35,984 nucleotides of DNA from Elusimicrobiota bacterium. GTDB lineage: Bacteria > Elusimicrobiota > Elusimicrobia > UBA1565 > JACRDR01. Position 1 is the first letter of the stretch; each line of letters opens with the position of its first letter. Location of the stretch: contig JACQPK010000303.1 in assembly GCA_016207565.1 (NCBI GenBank), forward strand, positions 1 through 35,984, in the 5' to 3' direction. The position numbers and the translations under genes are program-made. The notes under the pieces are model-generated. The model ran no database searches. It was not told the DNA's origin and saw nothing but the letters and a program-made list of their open reading frames with translations. Of this stretch, positions 9,247-17,890 are shown in pieces.

Positions 9247-10181
9247 CAACGCCCCAGTTTCGCCAAGTCGCCCTTGCCGGGCGACTTCCCCTGCACCAGC
9301 GTGGCGATGACGGTTCCATTCTCCCCGAATTCGGAAACCTCGATGACGCCGAGCTGTCTCTGCGTGTGTCCCGTCACCTTGCCGGTGGTAGGGCTGCGGA
9401 TCTCCCGGCCGAGCCGGTAGACTTTCAGCCGGTCGCCGATGTTGAGGCCGGAGTCCTCTCCGGCGTCCAGATAGATCTTCTCATCCTCCACGTCCGCCAC
9501 CCGGCAGGACCAGGGCTGCTTGTTGACCTGAGCTTCGATGTTGAGCGCGAGCCGGCTGATGGCGGCGCGGAGAGCGTCTCCCTCCAGCCTCTCCCCGAAG
9601 CCCGCCTGGGAGCCGAACCCCATGATCTCCCCCGTCTTGACCCGCGCGGAGCCCTGTCCGCTGTCCGCGTGGAGGACCCTCCCGGTCTCCGCGTCGACCA
9701 CGCGCACGTCGACGGTGACCGTGGCCTCCTGCTTCTTGCTGTTCCCGAGGATGAACTCCTTGCCGCGCGTCTCCCTTCCGAAATTGGAGATTGTGCCCAC
9801 CACGACGGCGTTGAGACCCAGGACGCTTCCCATCTTGGCCGCGGACTCGTCGTCGATGGCGCCGGTCAGGCCCTTGCGCTGCTCCGCCAATACCTGGTCG
9901 AGCTTCTGGCGCTCCACGACGATGAAGCTGCCCGTCTTGACCAGCTCCGTGGTCAGAATGTCGGCCGCCGCGCCGCCGAGTCGCCCCTGGCCGTAGGCGG
10001 TCTTGTTTTCGAACTCGACCACGCCAACGCGCCGGCGCGGGCCGCCGTAGCGTCCGGCGGCCCTCGTCGTCGGGTGGGCCGAAATCGCCTGCTCCATGGT
10101 GGTCTTTTGGGCCGTCCCGCAGGCCACGGGGAGCGCAGACAACGCCACGGCCAGGCATCGGAGCGCTGATCGGAGCCTCAT
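9246..10181 (-). CDS. CsgG-family lipoprotein
   Basis: Lipobox ...LPVACGTAQ; RRVGVVEFENKTAYGQGRLGGAAADILTTELVKTGSFIVVERQKLDQVLAEQ...GLNAVVVGTISNFGRE. Confidence 0.85.
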   Translation of the reverse strand: MRLRSALRCLAVALSALPVACGTAQKTTMEQAISAHPTTRAAGRYGGPRRRVGVVEFENKTAYGQGRLGGAAADILTTELVKTGSFIVVERQKLDQVLAEQRKGLTGAIDDESAAKMGSVLGLNAVVVGTISNFGRETRGKEFILGNSKKQEATVTVDVRVVDAETGRVLHADSGQGSARVKTGEIMGFGSQAGFGERLEGDALRAAISRLALNIEAQVNKQPWSCRVADVEDEKIYLDAGEDSGLNIGDRLKVYRLGREIRSPTTGKVTGHTQRQLGVIEVSEFGENGTVIATLVQGKSPGKGDLAKLGR

Positions 10182-11014
10182 TTGACCGTCACCTCCAGAG
10201 CCTCCTCGGTGACCCGGTCGATCGTGGCGTGGATCGCGGTCGAGTCCTCAATCCCCTTCGCGAGCTCCTTGGTTGAGATCCCCTTGAGCCGCGCGTCGAG
10301 CCGCGCGGAGCCGGCGACGAAGAAACGGAGATGAACCGCCGCCACCCCCGGGACACCGGCGATCGCCGCCCTAACGCGATCCACGGCTCTCATGTTGCTC
10401 GCCCCGCTGAGGAGTATCGTCACCGGCGCGTCGCCGTCGAGCGCCGCCAGGAGCGCCTGCACGAGCTGCTCCCCGGCTTTCTTGCCCGCTTTAGTGAAGG
10501 CCTTCATCAGCGCCGGCCGGCGCGTCGCGTCCATCCCGGAGGCGGCCACCTCCGCCGTCGCAAGGACCTCCTGGGACTCAGCCCGATAGGCCTTGGCCAC
10601 GAGCGCGACCCGATGGCTGACGAGCGTCTCGTAGCCGGTGTCGGCGACGGGCGCGCCCTCGGCCGTGCCGACGACGAGGATCTCCGCGTCCAACCGCTTG
10701 CCCAAGGACGCCGCCCCGCTCAGGTCTCCCGCGGCGACCTGTTTGCGGAGCTCGGCCGTTTCGACGGCCATGAGGGCGCTTCGTTCGACGACGCTCAGGC
10801 CGGCCTCCTTGAATGCGCGGCTGACGGCATCGGCTGCGTAGGAGAAACTCTCGCCCTTGGCTCCATCCGCCGAGGATTCCTTCAGGACCACGGCGATCCG
10901 GGCGGAGCCCGCCGCGGCTCTCGCCCTTGCCTCCGCTCCCGTCTCGGCGGAGCTCGGCAAGAAGAGGGCCGACAGCAACGCTCCGGCGCAGAGGGCGGAT
11001 AGGATCGGGCTCAT
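10178..11014 (-). CDS. Exported CsgG/LpoB-related protein
   Basis: Signal peptide; AGLSVVERSALMAVETAELRKQV...LGKRLDAEILVVGTAEG resembles the CsgG/LpoB layout. ATGA overlap with neighbours. Confidence 0.6.
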   Translation of the reverse strand: MSPILSALCAGALLSALFLPSSAETGAEARARAAAGSARIAVVLKESSADGAKGESFSYAADAVSRAFKEAGLSVVERSALMAVETAELRKQVAAGDLSGAASLGKRLDAEILVVGTAEGAPVADTGYETLVSHRVALVAKAYRAESQEVLATAEVAASGMDATRRPALMKAFTKAGKKAGEQLVQALLAALDGDAPVTILLSGASNMRAVDRVRAAIAGVPGVAAVHLRFFVAGSARLDARLKGISTKELAKGIEDSTAIHATIDRVTEEALEVTVK

Positions 11015-11673
11015 TGCGGGAATTTATCCACCAGCTTCCGGGCGGCCTCCCGCGATTCATCCCGCAGGTCGACGTCTGATATCTCGTCGGTGAAGTCCGC
11101 CGCTCGTCTGGCCGCGCTGCCCGGCAGGAGTTTCTTCGAGCTGTCCTTGACGGACTTCACGACCTTGCCCGCGATGTTGATCGCGGCCTTGCCGACGGCA
11201 TCGGGCCCCGCGCCTCCGGTGACGCCGAACTCATCCCCATCGAAGACGGGCTTTCCGTCCGAGGTATCGCAGTGGAGGCTCAAACGGACCCTGCTCACGC
11301 TCAACAGTAGGGCCGATTTGAAAGCGTACTCGAGCACCGTGCCGAAGCAAAGGACATCGGCGCGGACGGCCCGGCTGAGTTTCTTGAATGGCACCGTTCT
11401 GATCTCGCCGCCGTCACGGATTCCCAGGCGGTCGAGGGCCGCGTCGGTCTCCTTCTCGTCCTGGACACGGTACATGCGCCGGCGGAACTCAGCGGCCAAG
11501 TATCTGCGAACGATCTCAGGAGCTTTGACGCTGTTGGAGTTGTTTGTCAGGAGGAGCAGGGCGATGGTGCTGCCGCCATAGGGAAGGGGCTGCCTCGGAG
11601 CCGTGGAAGCGCAGCCTGTCGTGGCGCCTACGGCGAACAGCATAGACAGTCTACAGACTCTGCGCGACATCAC
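11011..11673 (-). CDS. Lipoprotein, GNA1162/DUF799-like
   Basis: Lipobox TTGCASTA; STIALLLLTNNSNSVKAPEIVRRYLAAEFRRRMYRV...; first gene of the coupled operon. Start is GTG 11673 or ATG 11670. Confidence 0.55.
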   Translation of the reverse strand: MMSRRVCRLSMLFAVGATTGCASTAPRQPLPYGGSTIALLLLTNNSNSVKAPEIVRRYLAAEFRRRMYRVQDEKETDAALDRLGIRDGGEIRTVPFKKLSRAVRADVLCFGTVLEYAFKSALLLSVSRVRLSLHCDTSDGKPVFDGDEFGVTGGAGPDAVGKAAINIAGKVVKSVKDSSKKLLPGSAARRAADFTDEISDVDLRDESREAARKLVDKFPQ

Positions 11674-11835
11674 GGCGGAGTTTAACAGGCGCCCCTGAAA
11701 TCATCAAGTCGCTGTCGCCGCCACGGCAAGATAGTATGTTTTCGAGATCGATGGGGCCGGCGCCGTGCACCATCTGGAACTTCTAGGTCTCCGAGTCGTA
11801 CGGGCAATTCCTGAAGTAGCGACGTTTCATCTACA

Positions 11836-12681
11836 CTACTCCCGGCAGCGCGGTTGGGCGTGGCGGGAAACCAGCGGATTGCACTTCGGGAGCCGCCGGT
11901 CGGCGGCGCGGGCAGGATGCTGAGGCGGGACCCTCTTCGCAGGCGCGGAAGCGCCCGTCGGAGCATTCCCTCCGCCTACATCCCCCGACGGCAGGTTCTC
12001 GACGGGCTGAGCGAGTGCCGCAGCGTCGGGGGTCGCCGGCGGCGCCGCAGCGCGCCGCGGCGCGGGGCGCATGCGCTCAGGGTTCCCGCGCGATGAGCTA
12101 AGCAGGGTCCGACCCAGCATCACCGCCGCGGCCGTGGCAGCCGCGACGGCGCCGATGACCCACGCCCGCCTCGATCCTGGAGCGTGCGGCGCAGGAGCGC
12201 TGCCGGCCGCGGACGCCTGCGGAAGGATCGGCTGCGCCGGAGCGCCCGGCGCGAGCCGGACCGCGCGGGGGATCTTCAATACCGCCAAGCCACCTACGAT
12301 TCGCGGCACGATGTCGCCAATCCTCTCCGCGGGAGCCTGTATCGATGCAGCGGCGCCCATCGCTTCGCGCCATTCGGGCTGGCGCTGCTGGAACTCGGCG
12401 TGGGTGATGCCCTGGAGGACCGGTATGAACGGCTTGGAGCCCTCGTGCGCGCGAACGACTTCCTTAGTCACCTGGTTCGAGCCGATGGACCGCGGCGTGA
12501 CGAGCACGACCACCGCCGCCGAGTCCTCTACCGCCTGTCCGGTTTGCAGGAGATAAGACGCACCGGGCATGCTGTCGCGCTCGTAGTACCATGTCTGGTA
12601 GCCGGCGGACTCAAGGCCGCGGGCCAGCTCCACGGCGAGGGCCTCGTCGCTCCCCACGTGGCTGATGAAGATATGGCCCAC
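11836..12681 (-). CDS. TIR-domain protein with C-terminal TM helix and Pro/Ala-rich tail
   Basis: HIFISHVGSDEALAVELARGLESAGYQTWYYERDSMPGASYLLQTGQAVEDSAAVVVLVTPRSIGSNQVTKEVVRAHEGSKPFIPVLQGI; TM AWVIGAVAAATAAAVML. Start moved to GTG 12681 because TATCCT lies 6 nt upstream. Confidence 0.85.
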   Translation of the reverse strand: MGHIFISHVGSDEALAVELARGLESAGYQTWYYERDSMPGASYLLQTGQAVEDSAAVVVLVTPRSIGSNQVTKEVVRAHEGSKPFIPVLQGITHAEFQQRQPEWREAMGAAASIQAPAERIGDIVPRIVGGLAVLKIPRAVRLAPGAPAQPILPQASAAGSAPAPHAPGSRRAWVIGAVAAATAAAVMLGRTLLSSSRGNPERMRPAPRRAAAPPATPDAAALAQPVENLPSGDVGGGNAPTGASAPAKRVPPQHPARAADRRLPKCNPLVSRHAQPRCRE

Positions 12682-12687
12682 GGGCGA

Positions 12688-12716
12688 AGGATAATCCACC
12701 GCCAGCGTCGCCGCAA
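12688..12716 (-). promoter_or_regulatory. Putative promoter TTGCGG-N17-TATCCT for the TIR gene
   Basis: On the minus strand; TATCCT ends 6 nt before GTG 12681. Confidence 0.45.
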
Positions 12717-12767
12717 GGGGCGCTTCACGGCGCCTTCAAGTGCTGCCGCGCCCGAACGATTGGCTGG

Positions 12768-12871
12768 GCGGCCGCGCACGCGGGCGCAGGCGCGCCCGAA
12801 CGCGCCGCCTCACGCCTCGGTCGCGGGGTCGGTCGGAGCTTGGACGTCGTCATCAGGGGCCGGCGGATCTA
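12768..12871. repeat. 104-bp perfect direct repeat, copy 2
   Basis: Identical and same orientation as 7627-7730. Confidence 0.97.
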
Positions 12872-12872
12872 G

Positions 12873-13226
12873 CCTCCGCAGAAGACCAGAGCGAAGCCCG
12901 CGGCGCAGCGGAGGCCCGAGACCCCCGCCGAACGGGCCGCGGACTGGAAAAAGGTCCGCGGGAATCCGGCCTATACGTTCTCCAACAGCAATCAAATCCG
13001 GCGCAAGGGGGGCGAGCCGATCCGTGTCGACAGCGCCGAGGGCAAGCAGATCCAGGTCATCCTGGACCGCCAACGAAAGGACCGCGATGCCAACAAGAAG
13101 CAGTCCGAACTGTTCTGGAAGATGACCCGCGCCAAGGACGCCTTCGAGGCGCTCGCCGTCCTGAAGGAGGCGAAAGCCAAGGACCCCGACGCGGGAACGC
13201 CCAACACCGTCTACAACAAGAAGTAG
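12873..13226 (+). pseudogene. 5'-truncated hypothetical gene abutting the 104-bp repeat
   Basis: Frame ...ETPAERAADWKKVRGNPAYTFSNSNQIRRKGGEPIRVDSAEGKQIQVILDRQRKDRDANKKQSELFWKMTRAKDAFEALAVLKEAKAKDPDAGTPNTVYNKK*; no start after the repeat-derived TAG at 12870-12872. Not in the ORF list. Confidence 0.6.
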
Positions 13227-13333
13227 CCCGCCGGCGACGGTCCGCTTCCTCTCAGCGGGACCTACGGCCGCCGGCCTCCGCGGTGCCGCTTGACCCCTTG
13301 GCACGCGCGAAAGCAGGGGGCATCCTCCCTCTG

Positions 13334-14344
13334 ATGCTCTCGCTCTTGATCTGGCTCTCCACGACCGGCTTCGCGCAGGAGCGCCTGCCCAAGGTCTACG
13401 GCTTCAACTTCCCGGTCTGGAACGAAACCGCCTACGAGAGCAAGACGGCGTTGAAGGGCCTGAAACGGCTCCGCAAGACCGGGGCCCGGTGGGTGGCGCT
13501 CACTCCCACCTGGTACGTCGACGACCCTCGTGCCTCGACGCTCTCCCGCTGGAACGCTCCGGAGCCGGGCGAGTCAAAGACCCCGAGCGACGACTCGGTC
13601 CGCACCGCGCTGATGTGGGCGAAACGCCTGGGCCTCAAGACGATCCTCAAGCCCCACGTCGACGTGAAGACCGGCGAGTTCCGCGGCTCGCTCTCTCCCG
13701 ACGACGAGGACGCGTGGTTCGCGGGTTACGAAGCGTTCATCCTCCACTACGCCCGGATCGCGCAGCAGGAGGGGTGTTCGCTCTTCGTGATCGGGACCGA
13801 GTTGAGCAGCCTCTCGGGACTCGGGCACGGCAAACGGTGGGATCGTCTCATCGCCCTGATACGGGAGGATTTCTCGGGCCCGCTGACCTACGCGGCAAAC
13901 TGGGACGCGGTGCATCTGACCCCGTTCTGGGAACGGCTCGACTACATCGGCGTCGACGGCTATTACCCGGTCCCGGGCGCCGACGCCGGCCAGATGCGTG
14001 CGGGTTGGGCTCTACACCGGACGCACCTCGGCCTCCTGGCGGCTCGCTGGGGGATGCCGGTCCTGTTCACCGAGATCGGCCTGAGCAGCCAGTCGGGGGC
14101 GAACATGCGCCCTTCGGAGTGGAAGCCTTTCGGCGACGTCGACACACAGGTGCAAGCCGATTACCTCAAAGCCTTCCTGGACGTCTTCGACTCTCAAGAC
14201 TGGTTCGCGGGTTTCCTGTATTGGCCCTGGGAACCCGATTCGAAGAAGGGAGGTTCTCGGGAGCGGGACATGACCGTCGAGGGCAAGCCGGCGTCGGCAG
14301 TCCTCAAGAGATACTTCGACCGGTTCCGGAGCAGCCCCCCGTGA
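13334..14344 (+). CDS. Exported TIM-barrel glycoside hydrolase, GH113-like
   Basis: VYGFNFPVWNETAYES...ARWVALTPTWYVDD...LFVIGTELSSLSG...LTYAANWDAVHLTPFWERLDYIGVDGYYPV...MPVLFTEIGLSSQSG...FAGFLYWPWEPD. Confidence 0.8.
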   Translation: MLSLLIWLSTTGFAQERLPKVYGFNFPVWNETAYESKTALKGLKRLRKTGARWVALTPTWYVDDPRASTLSRWNAPEPGESKTPSDDSVRTALMWAKRLGLKTILKPHVDVKTGEFRGSLSPDDEDAWFAGYEAFILHYARIAQQEGCSLFVIGTELSSLSGLGHGKRWDRLIALIREDFSGPLTYAANWDAVHLTPFWERLDYIGVDGYYPVPGADAGQMRAGWALHRTHLGLLAARWGMPVLFTEIGLSSQSGANMRPSEWKPFGDVDTQVQADYLKAFLDVFDSQDWFAGFLYWPWEPDSKKGGSRERDMTVEGKPASAVLKRYFDRFRSSPP

Positions 14345-14500
14345 ACGAGTAGCGACGTTGCGCCCGCAGAGCAAGACGCGGCGTTTCTCAACGACACGCG
14401 AAGACACGCAGGCGACTTCGCCGGGCTGAAGGCTTCGCCCATCGATGGCGTCAAGGGCCGAAAGGCCGGCAGGCGAGCAGACGTTCGCCTCGAGCCCGCG

Positions 14501-15085
14501 ATGGAGCGCGCACCTTCGCACAGGCGCGCCAGCGCGGTGTTTACCGCCCTGGCACCCGCCGCCGCACTCGCAGCGCACGGGGTCGCCTCGCCGGACCCCG
14601 TGAGCCAAGCATTTTGGCTCTGGTCCGTCGCCGTGGCGGCCCGCCACTCGTGGGAGGAGACCCGCGGCGAACTATGGTCCTACTTCGGCCGGGTCAGCGG
14701 CAACCCGCTACTCAGCCGCCTCGGACCGGTCCCCGGCTTCGTCGTGATCGTGCTGCCCGCGCTCGCCCTCCAGGTAACGGCCGCGACCCTCGGCCTTCTC
14801 GGAAACGACCCGTTTTGGCTCGCGGTTCTCATCGGGGGACGGATCGGGGATGCGGTCTTCAGCCACTTCATCCCGGCGGCGAGGGGATTCACGCCGAATC
14901 CGGGCCTGCCGACGGCTTGGGTCTATCTCGTCGACGGTCTCGCGATAGCGCTGACCTTCAGCGCGGCGGTGGCGCAGGGCTGGACGGGGCTTCTTGTCGG
15001 TGCGGGCTTCTTCGCCGTGCTGGTCCCGGTATTCCGGCTCACGGGAAAGCTGTTCCGCCGAGTTTGGCACTTGCCCCGAGCCTAG
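14501..15085 (+). CDS. Multi-pass membrane protein, possibly HXXEE-domain family
   Basis: About five hydrophobic segments; HSWEE (HxxEE) in AARHSWEETRGELW. Confidence 0.5.
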   Translation: MERAPSHRRASAVFTALAPAAALAAHGVASPDPVSQAFWLWSVAVAARHSWEETRGELWSYFGRVSGNPLLSRLGPVPGFVVIVLPALALQVTAATLGLLGNDPFWLAVLIGGRIGDAVFSHFIPAARGFTPNPGLPTAWVYLVDGLAIALTFSAAVAQGWTGLLVGAGFFAVLVPVFRLTGKLFRRVWHLPRA

Positions 15086-15130
15086 CGGCGAGGCGGCTTG
15101 GAAAGCCGCTCCCTGCACGGGGCGGAGACC

Positions 15131-15159
15131 TGGCGGCTGAGGACGTCACGCGCTATCCT
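15131..15159 (+). promoter_or_regulatory. Putative promoter TGGCGG-N17-TATCCT, 7 nt before GTG 15167
   Basis: Hexamers and spacing read directly. Confidence 0.4.
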
Positions 15160-15166
15160 CCCCTCC

Positions 15167-16192
15167 GTGAGGGCGCTTCTCGTCGCCACGCTCCTGACGC
15201 AGCTCGCCTGCTCCTGGAAGCAGGTGGCCCGCGCTCCCCGCCCGCAGCCTGCGCCACCGCCGGCGGCCCGGACGCCGGCCGGCCCGCCGGCGCGGGCGGC
15301 CGCTGACGCGGCGACCGCCACCGATGTCAGGGTCCTCGAAACCCATGATCTCTCCCCGTTTGAATCGGGGGAACGGGGTGCGGGACCGGCGGTCGACCTC
15401 GCGGTGCACGTGGCAAGCGGCTGCTCCCTTCCGTGGGAGCGGCTCTCTGCTGGCGTTGTCGGCGCCCAGAGGATCTTCCGTGCCGCGGGCGTCCGCCTCC
15501 GCGTTGTCGGAGCCTGGACGATCAGTCTTCCGGAGGACTGGATCGACTTGGACGCGGACCGTTTCACGGGCCCTCTGCAGGACCCCCTCGCCGCCCGAAA
15601 ACGCGAGCTCTACGACTACATCGCCCTGACGAAGTCGGCGCTTACGAGCAAGGCCGAACGGGTATTCGGCGCGGTCGTAGCGGGAGACCCGCCCGGAGAG
15701 CGGCGGCTCCACCTGCTCTGTTTGCGGCAGGTCCGGTTCACCATCCACGAGGAGGCGCCTGGGCGGGAACCGCCCTGGAAGGAGCAGCTCGTGGCTGCGG
15801 GAGGGCTGTCGTTTCCCCCCTACAAGTACGGCGACCGCTTGCCGAGGACCCTCCGCGGTATCGTGACCTTGAGCCCCACCCCGAGGACCCGGGACCCGGA
15901 GCGGGCCATTGCCCACGAGCTCGGCCATAAGCTTCTGAACGTCTCCCACGAAGGAACGGGCATCTGCCCGCAGCACGAGGTCAAGGGCGAACGCGATCTC
16001 ATGGTCTACGGCTCGGGCACCGAGATCCCCTCGGGGCGCGAGGGCCGCTGGCACCGCGAGCGGCTTCACCGAAGTCCCTTTCTCTACCGGATCGACGGCG
16101 GCACGCGGGTCTACAACGCCGAGTACCTGGCGGGTGGGGAGTACGGCGATCCGATCTACGGGGATTACAAGGTCTTGCCGAGCTGCCCCTGA
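15167..16192 (+). CDS. Lipoprotein with zincin-type metalloprotease motif
   Basis: GTG 15167 gives VRALLVATLLTQLACSW (lipobox); HELGHKLLNVSHE with downstream DLMVYGSG. Confidence 0.65.
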   Translation: MRALLVATLLTQLACSWKQVARAPRPQPAPPPAARTPAGPPARAAADAATATDVRVLETHDLSPFESGERGAGPAVDLAVHVASGCSLPWERLSAGVVGAQRIFRAAGVRLRVVGAWTISLPEDWIDLDADRFTGPLQDPLAARKRELYDYIALTKSALTSKAERVFGAVVAGDPPGERRLHLLCLRQVRFTIHEEAPGREPPWKEQLVAAGGLSFPPYKYGDRLPRTLRGIVTLSPTPRTRDPERAIAHELGHKLLNVSHEGTGICPQHEVKGERDLMVYGSGTEIPSGREGRWHRERLHRSPFLYRIDGGTRVYNAEYLAGGEYGDPIYGDYKVLPSCP

Positions 16193-16237
16193 GGCGCGGG
16201 CGGCGAGGAGCACTGCTCGCGACGGATAAAGCTCGGC

Positions 16238-16392
16238 CTTCCCAGGAGCCCGGCCTGCCTACGGAACAGGCCGTCCGAGACGACCGCGTGCACGTGGAGA
16301 TGCAGATTCAGCGTAGAGCCGAAGCGCTGAATGAAATGGATCTGCGCCGCGGTCCCCGCGCCGAGCTTGCGGGAAGCCGGAGCGCCTGTTAC
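16238..16392 (-). pseudogene. IS91-family transposase internal fragment
   Basis: Hand translation: APASRKLGAGTAAQIHFIQRFGSTLNLHLHVHAVVSDGLFRRQAG, the IQRFGS.LN.H.H.H..V.DG.F block. Frame differs from the listed ORFs. Confidence 0.8.
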
Positions 16393-16572
16393 ATATCCGG
16401 CATGATCCTCTCGGGGCGGGCCTTCCTGCTCTCCGCCGCGCCCGCGGGCGCGTCGGAGAGCCGGCGCGCCGACCTCGTCGGCAAGGCCGACGGGACCCTC
16501 TCAATGCTGTGGAGCCGCGGCGGAAGGACGATCCTGATGTCCCTGCCCGGCTCCAGGTAGGCGGGGGCTCGC

Positions 16573-17667
16573 GTGGACGGGCGTCCGAGGCGAGCGCTAC
16601 TCGCGGGCGCCACCGCTGCGGCGCTGCTCGGCGCATTCGCCGTCTTCGCGCTGAGAGCCTCCCGGATGCCGCCACCTGAGGGCGAGACCGTCCACGAGCC
16701 CCTGTCTTCCGAGGCGCTGGCGGCGCTCCACGAGCGGGCGTTCGCCGACCCGGCAGCCGAGCCTCCGCTCGCGCCGACCCCGCAGCCGCTTCCGGCATCG
16801 CTCGAGCCCGCCTTCGCTGCCGAAGGCGCGCCGGATCCCGGGCTGCTGACGGGCTATTGGGTACGCGCCCGCGGCGCTCCGAATCCGCTCGGCGACGCCG
16901 GGTCCGAGCTTCGATTCAGGACGCCCTTGACCGACGACGGCTGTCTTCTGCACGCGGGCATGGGCGATCTGCTGGGGGTGGGCTGGCCCGGCACGGGAGA
17001 GACCCACGGCGGCGTGCGCGTGGAGGACGGCTCCGCGCGCTTCGACGTCGCGCGCCCGCTCGAGACCCGCGGCTTCCGCTTTCGCTGTCGCGTCCAGGAC
17101 CCTCTCCGCGGCTACCGGCTCCTCTGCCGTGTGGCTTCGGTGGTCGCGACGGCTCGGGGCGTCGTCGAGACGCCGGAGGGATATACCGCCTACGAGCGCG
17201 GCTCGGGCGCCGCCCGCCCGCCGGCGCCCTCCGGCCCGCGGCCGGCGGAGCCGGCTCACGTGCCGTCGCCGCTGCGGGCTCGCAAGTCGAGCACGAGGTT
17301 CGTCGTAGCGCAGGACGTCGCCGAGCTCGACGGTGGCGCGAGCCTCGGCTGGGAGGAGGCGAAAGGCGTGGCCAGCGGCATCGACCCCGACGTGGAGGTC
17401 CCAAAGGGCGCGCGCGTCACCCGCCAGGGCGAAGGAGAGAACGCCATGCTCGTCATTCGCGTGCCGCAGGCGGTCCAGCTCGTCGGCTTCTTCCGACGGA
17501 ACCTCGCCGAGAAGGGTTGGACGATCGTCGAGGACAAGCCTCGAGGCGGCTCCTTCGGGTCGGAGCCGGCCCGGCTCGCCGCCGTGAAGGAAGACCGAGG
17601 CATCCTCGTCGTGGACTTCGGCGACGGGTCCGCGAACATCTCGCGCGCGCCGGTAGCCGCTCCTTAG
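16573..17667 (+). CDS. Hypothetical signal-anchored protein
   Basis: GTG start; TM near the N-terminus (ALLAGATAAALLGAFAVFALRA); Pro-rich linker; two apparent globular regions. Confidence 0.6.
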   Translation: MDGRPRRALLAGATAAALLGAFAVFALRASRMPPPEGETVHEPLSSEALAALHERAFADPAAEPPLAPTPQPLPASLEPAFAAEGAPDPGLLTGYWVRARGAPNPLGDAGSELRFRTPLTDDGCLLHAGMGDLLGVGWPGTGETHGGVRVEDGSARFDVARPLETRGFRFRCRVQDPLRGYRLLCRVASVVATARGVVETPEGYTAYERGSGAARPPAPSGPRPAEPAHVPSPLRARKSSTRFVVAQDVAELDGGASLGWEEAKGVASGIDPDVEVPKGARVTRQGEGENAMLVIRVPQAVQLVGFFRRNLAEKGWTIVEDKPRGGSFGSEPARLAAVKEDRGILVVDFGDGSANISRAPVAAP

Positions 17668-17890
17668 CCGGAGCGATTCCGGGCGGAGCCCCGCCAGGGG
17701 CTCGAAGGCCTCCACCGGCTCGGCGATCCCGGCCAGGGCGAGGCGGCAGACGGGGCGGAGCGCGAAGGCCGCCTGCTCAACGACGCCGCGGTCAAGCCGT
17801 AGGTCCGAAGACTCCCGGACGAGGACCGCTCGACTCATTCGCTCGGGTCGGACGGTCGTCTATCATGGGACTCCCGGCAGGAGAGTCCCC

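Noticed and set aside
16402-16560. 52-aa ORF MILSGRAFLLSAAPAGASESRRADLVGKADGTLSMLWSRGGRTILMSLPGSR as a gene
   Set aside because: Looks like a C-terminal fragment of a larger protein (possibly anti-sigma-like) but too short to support.
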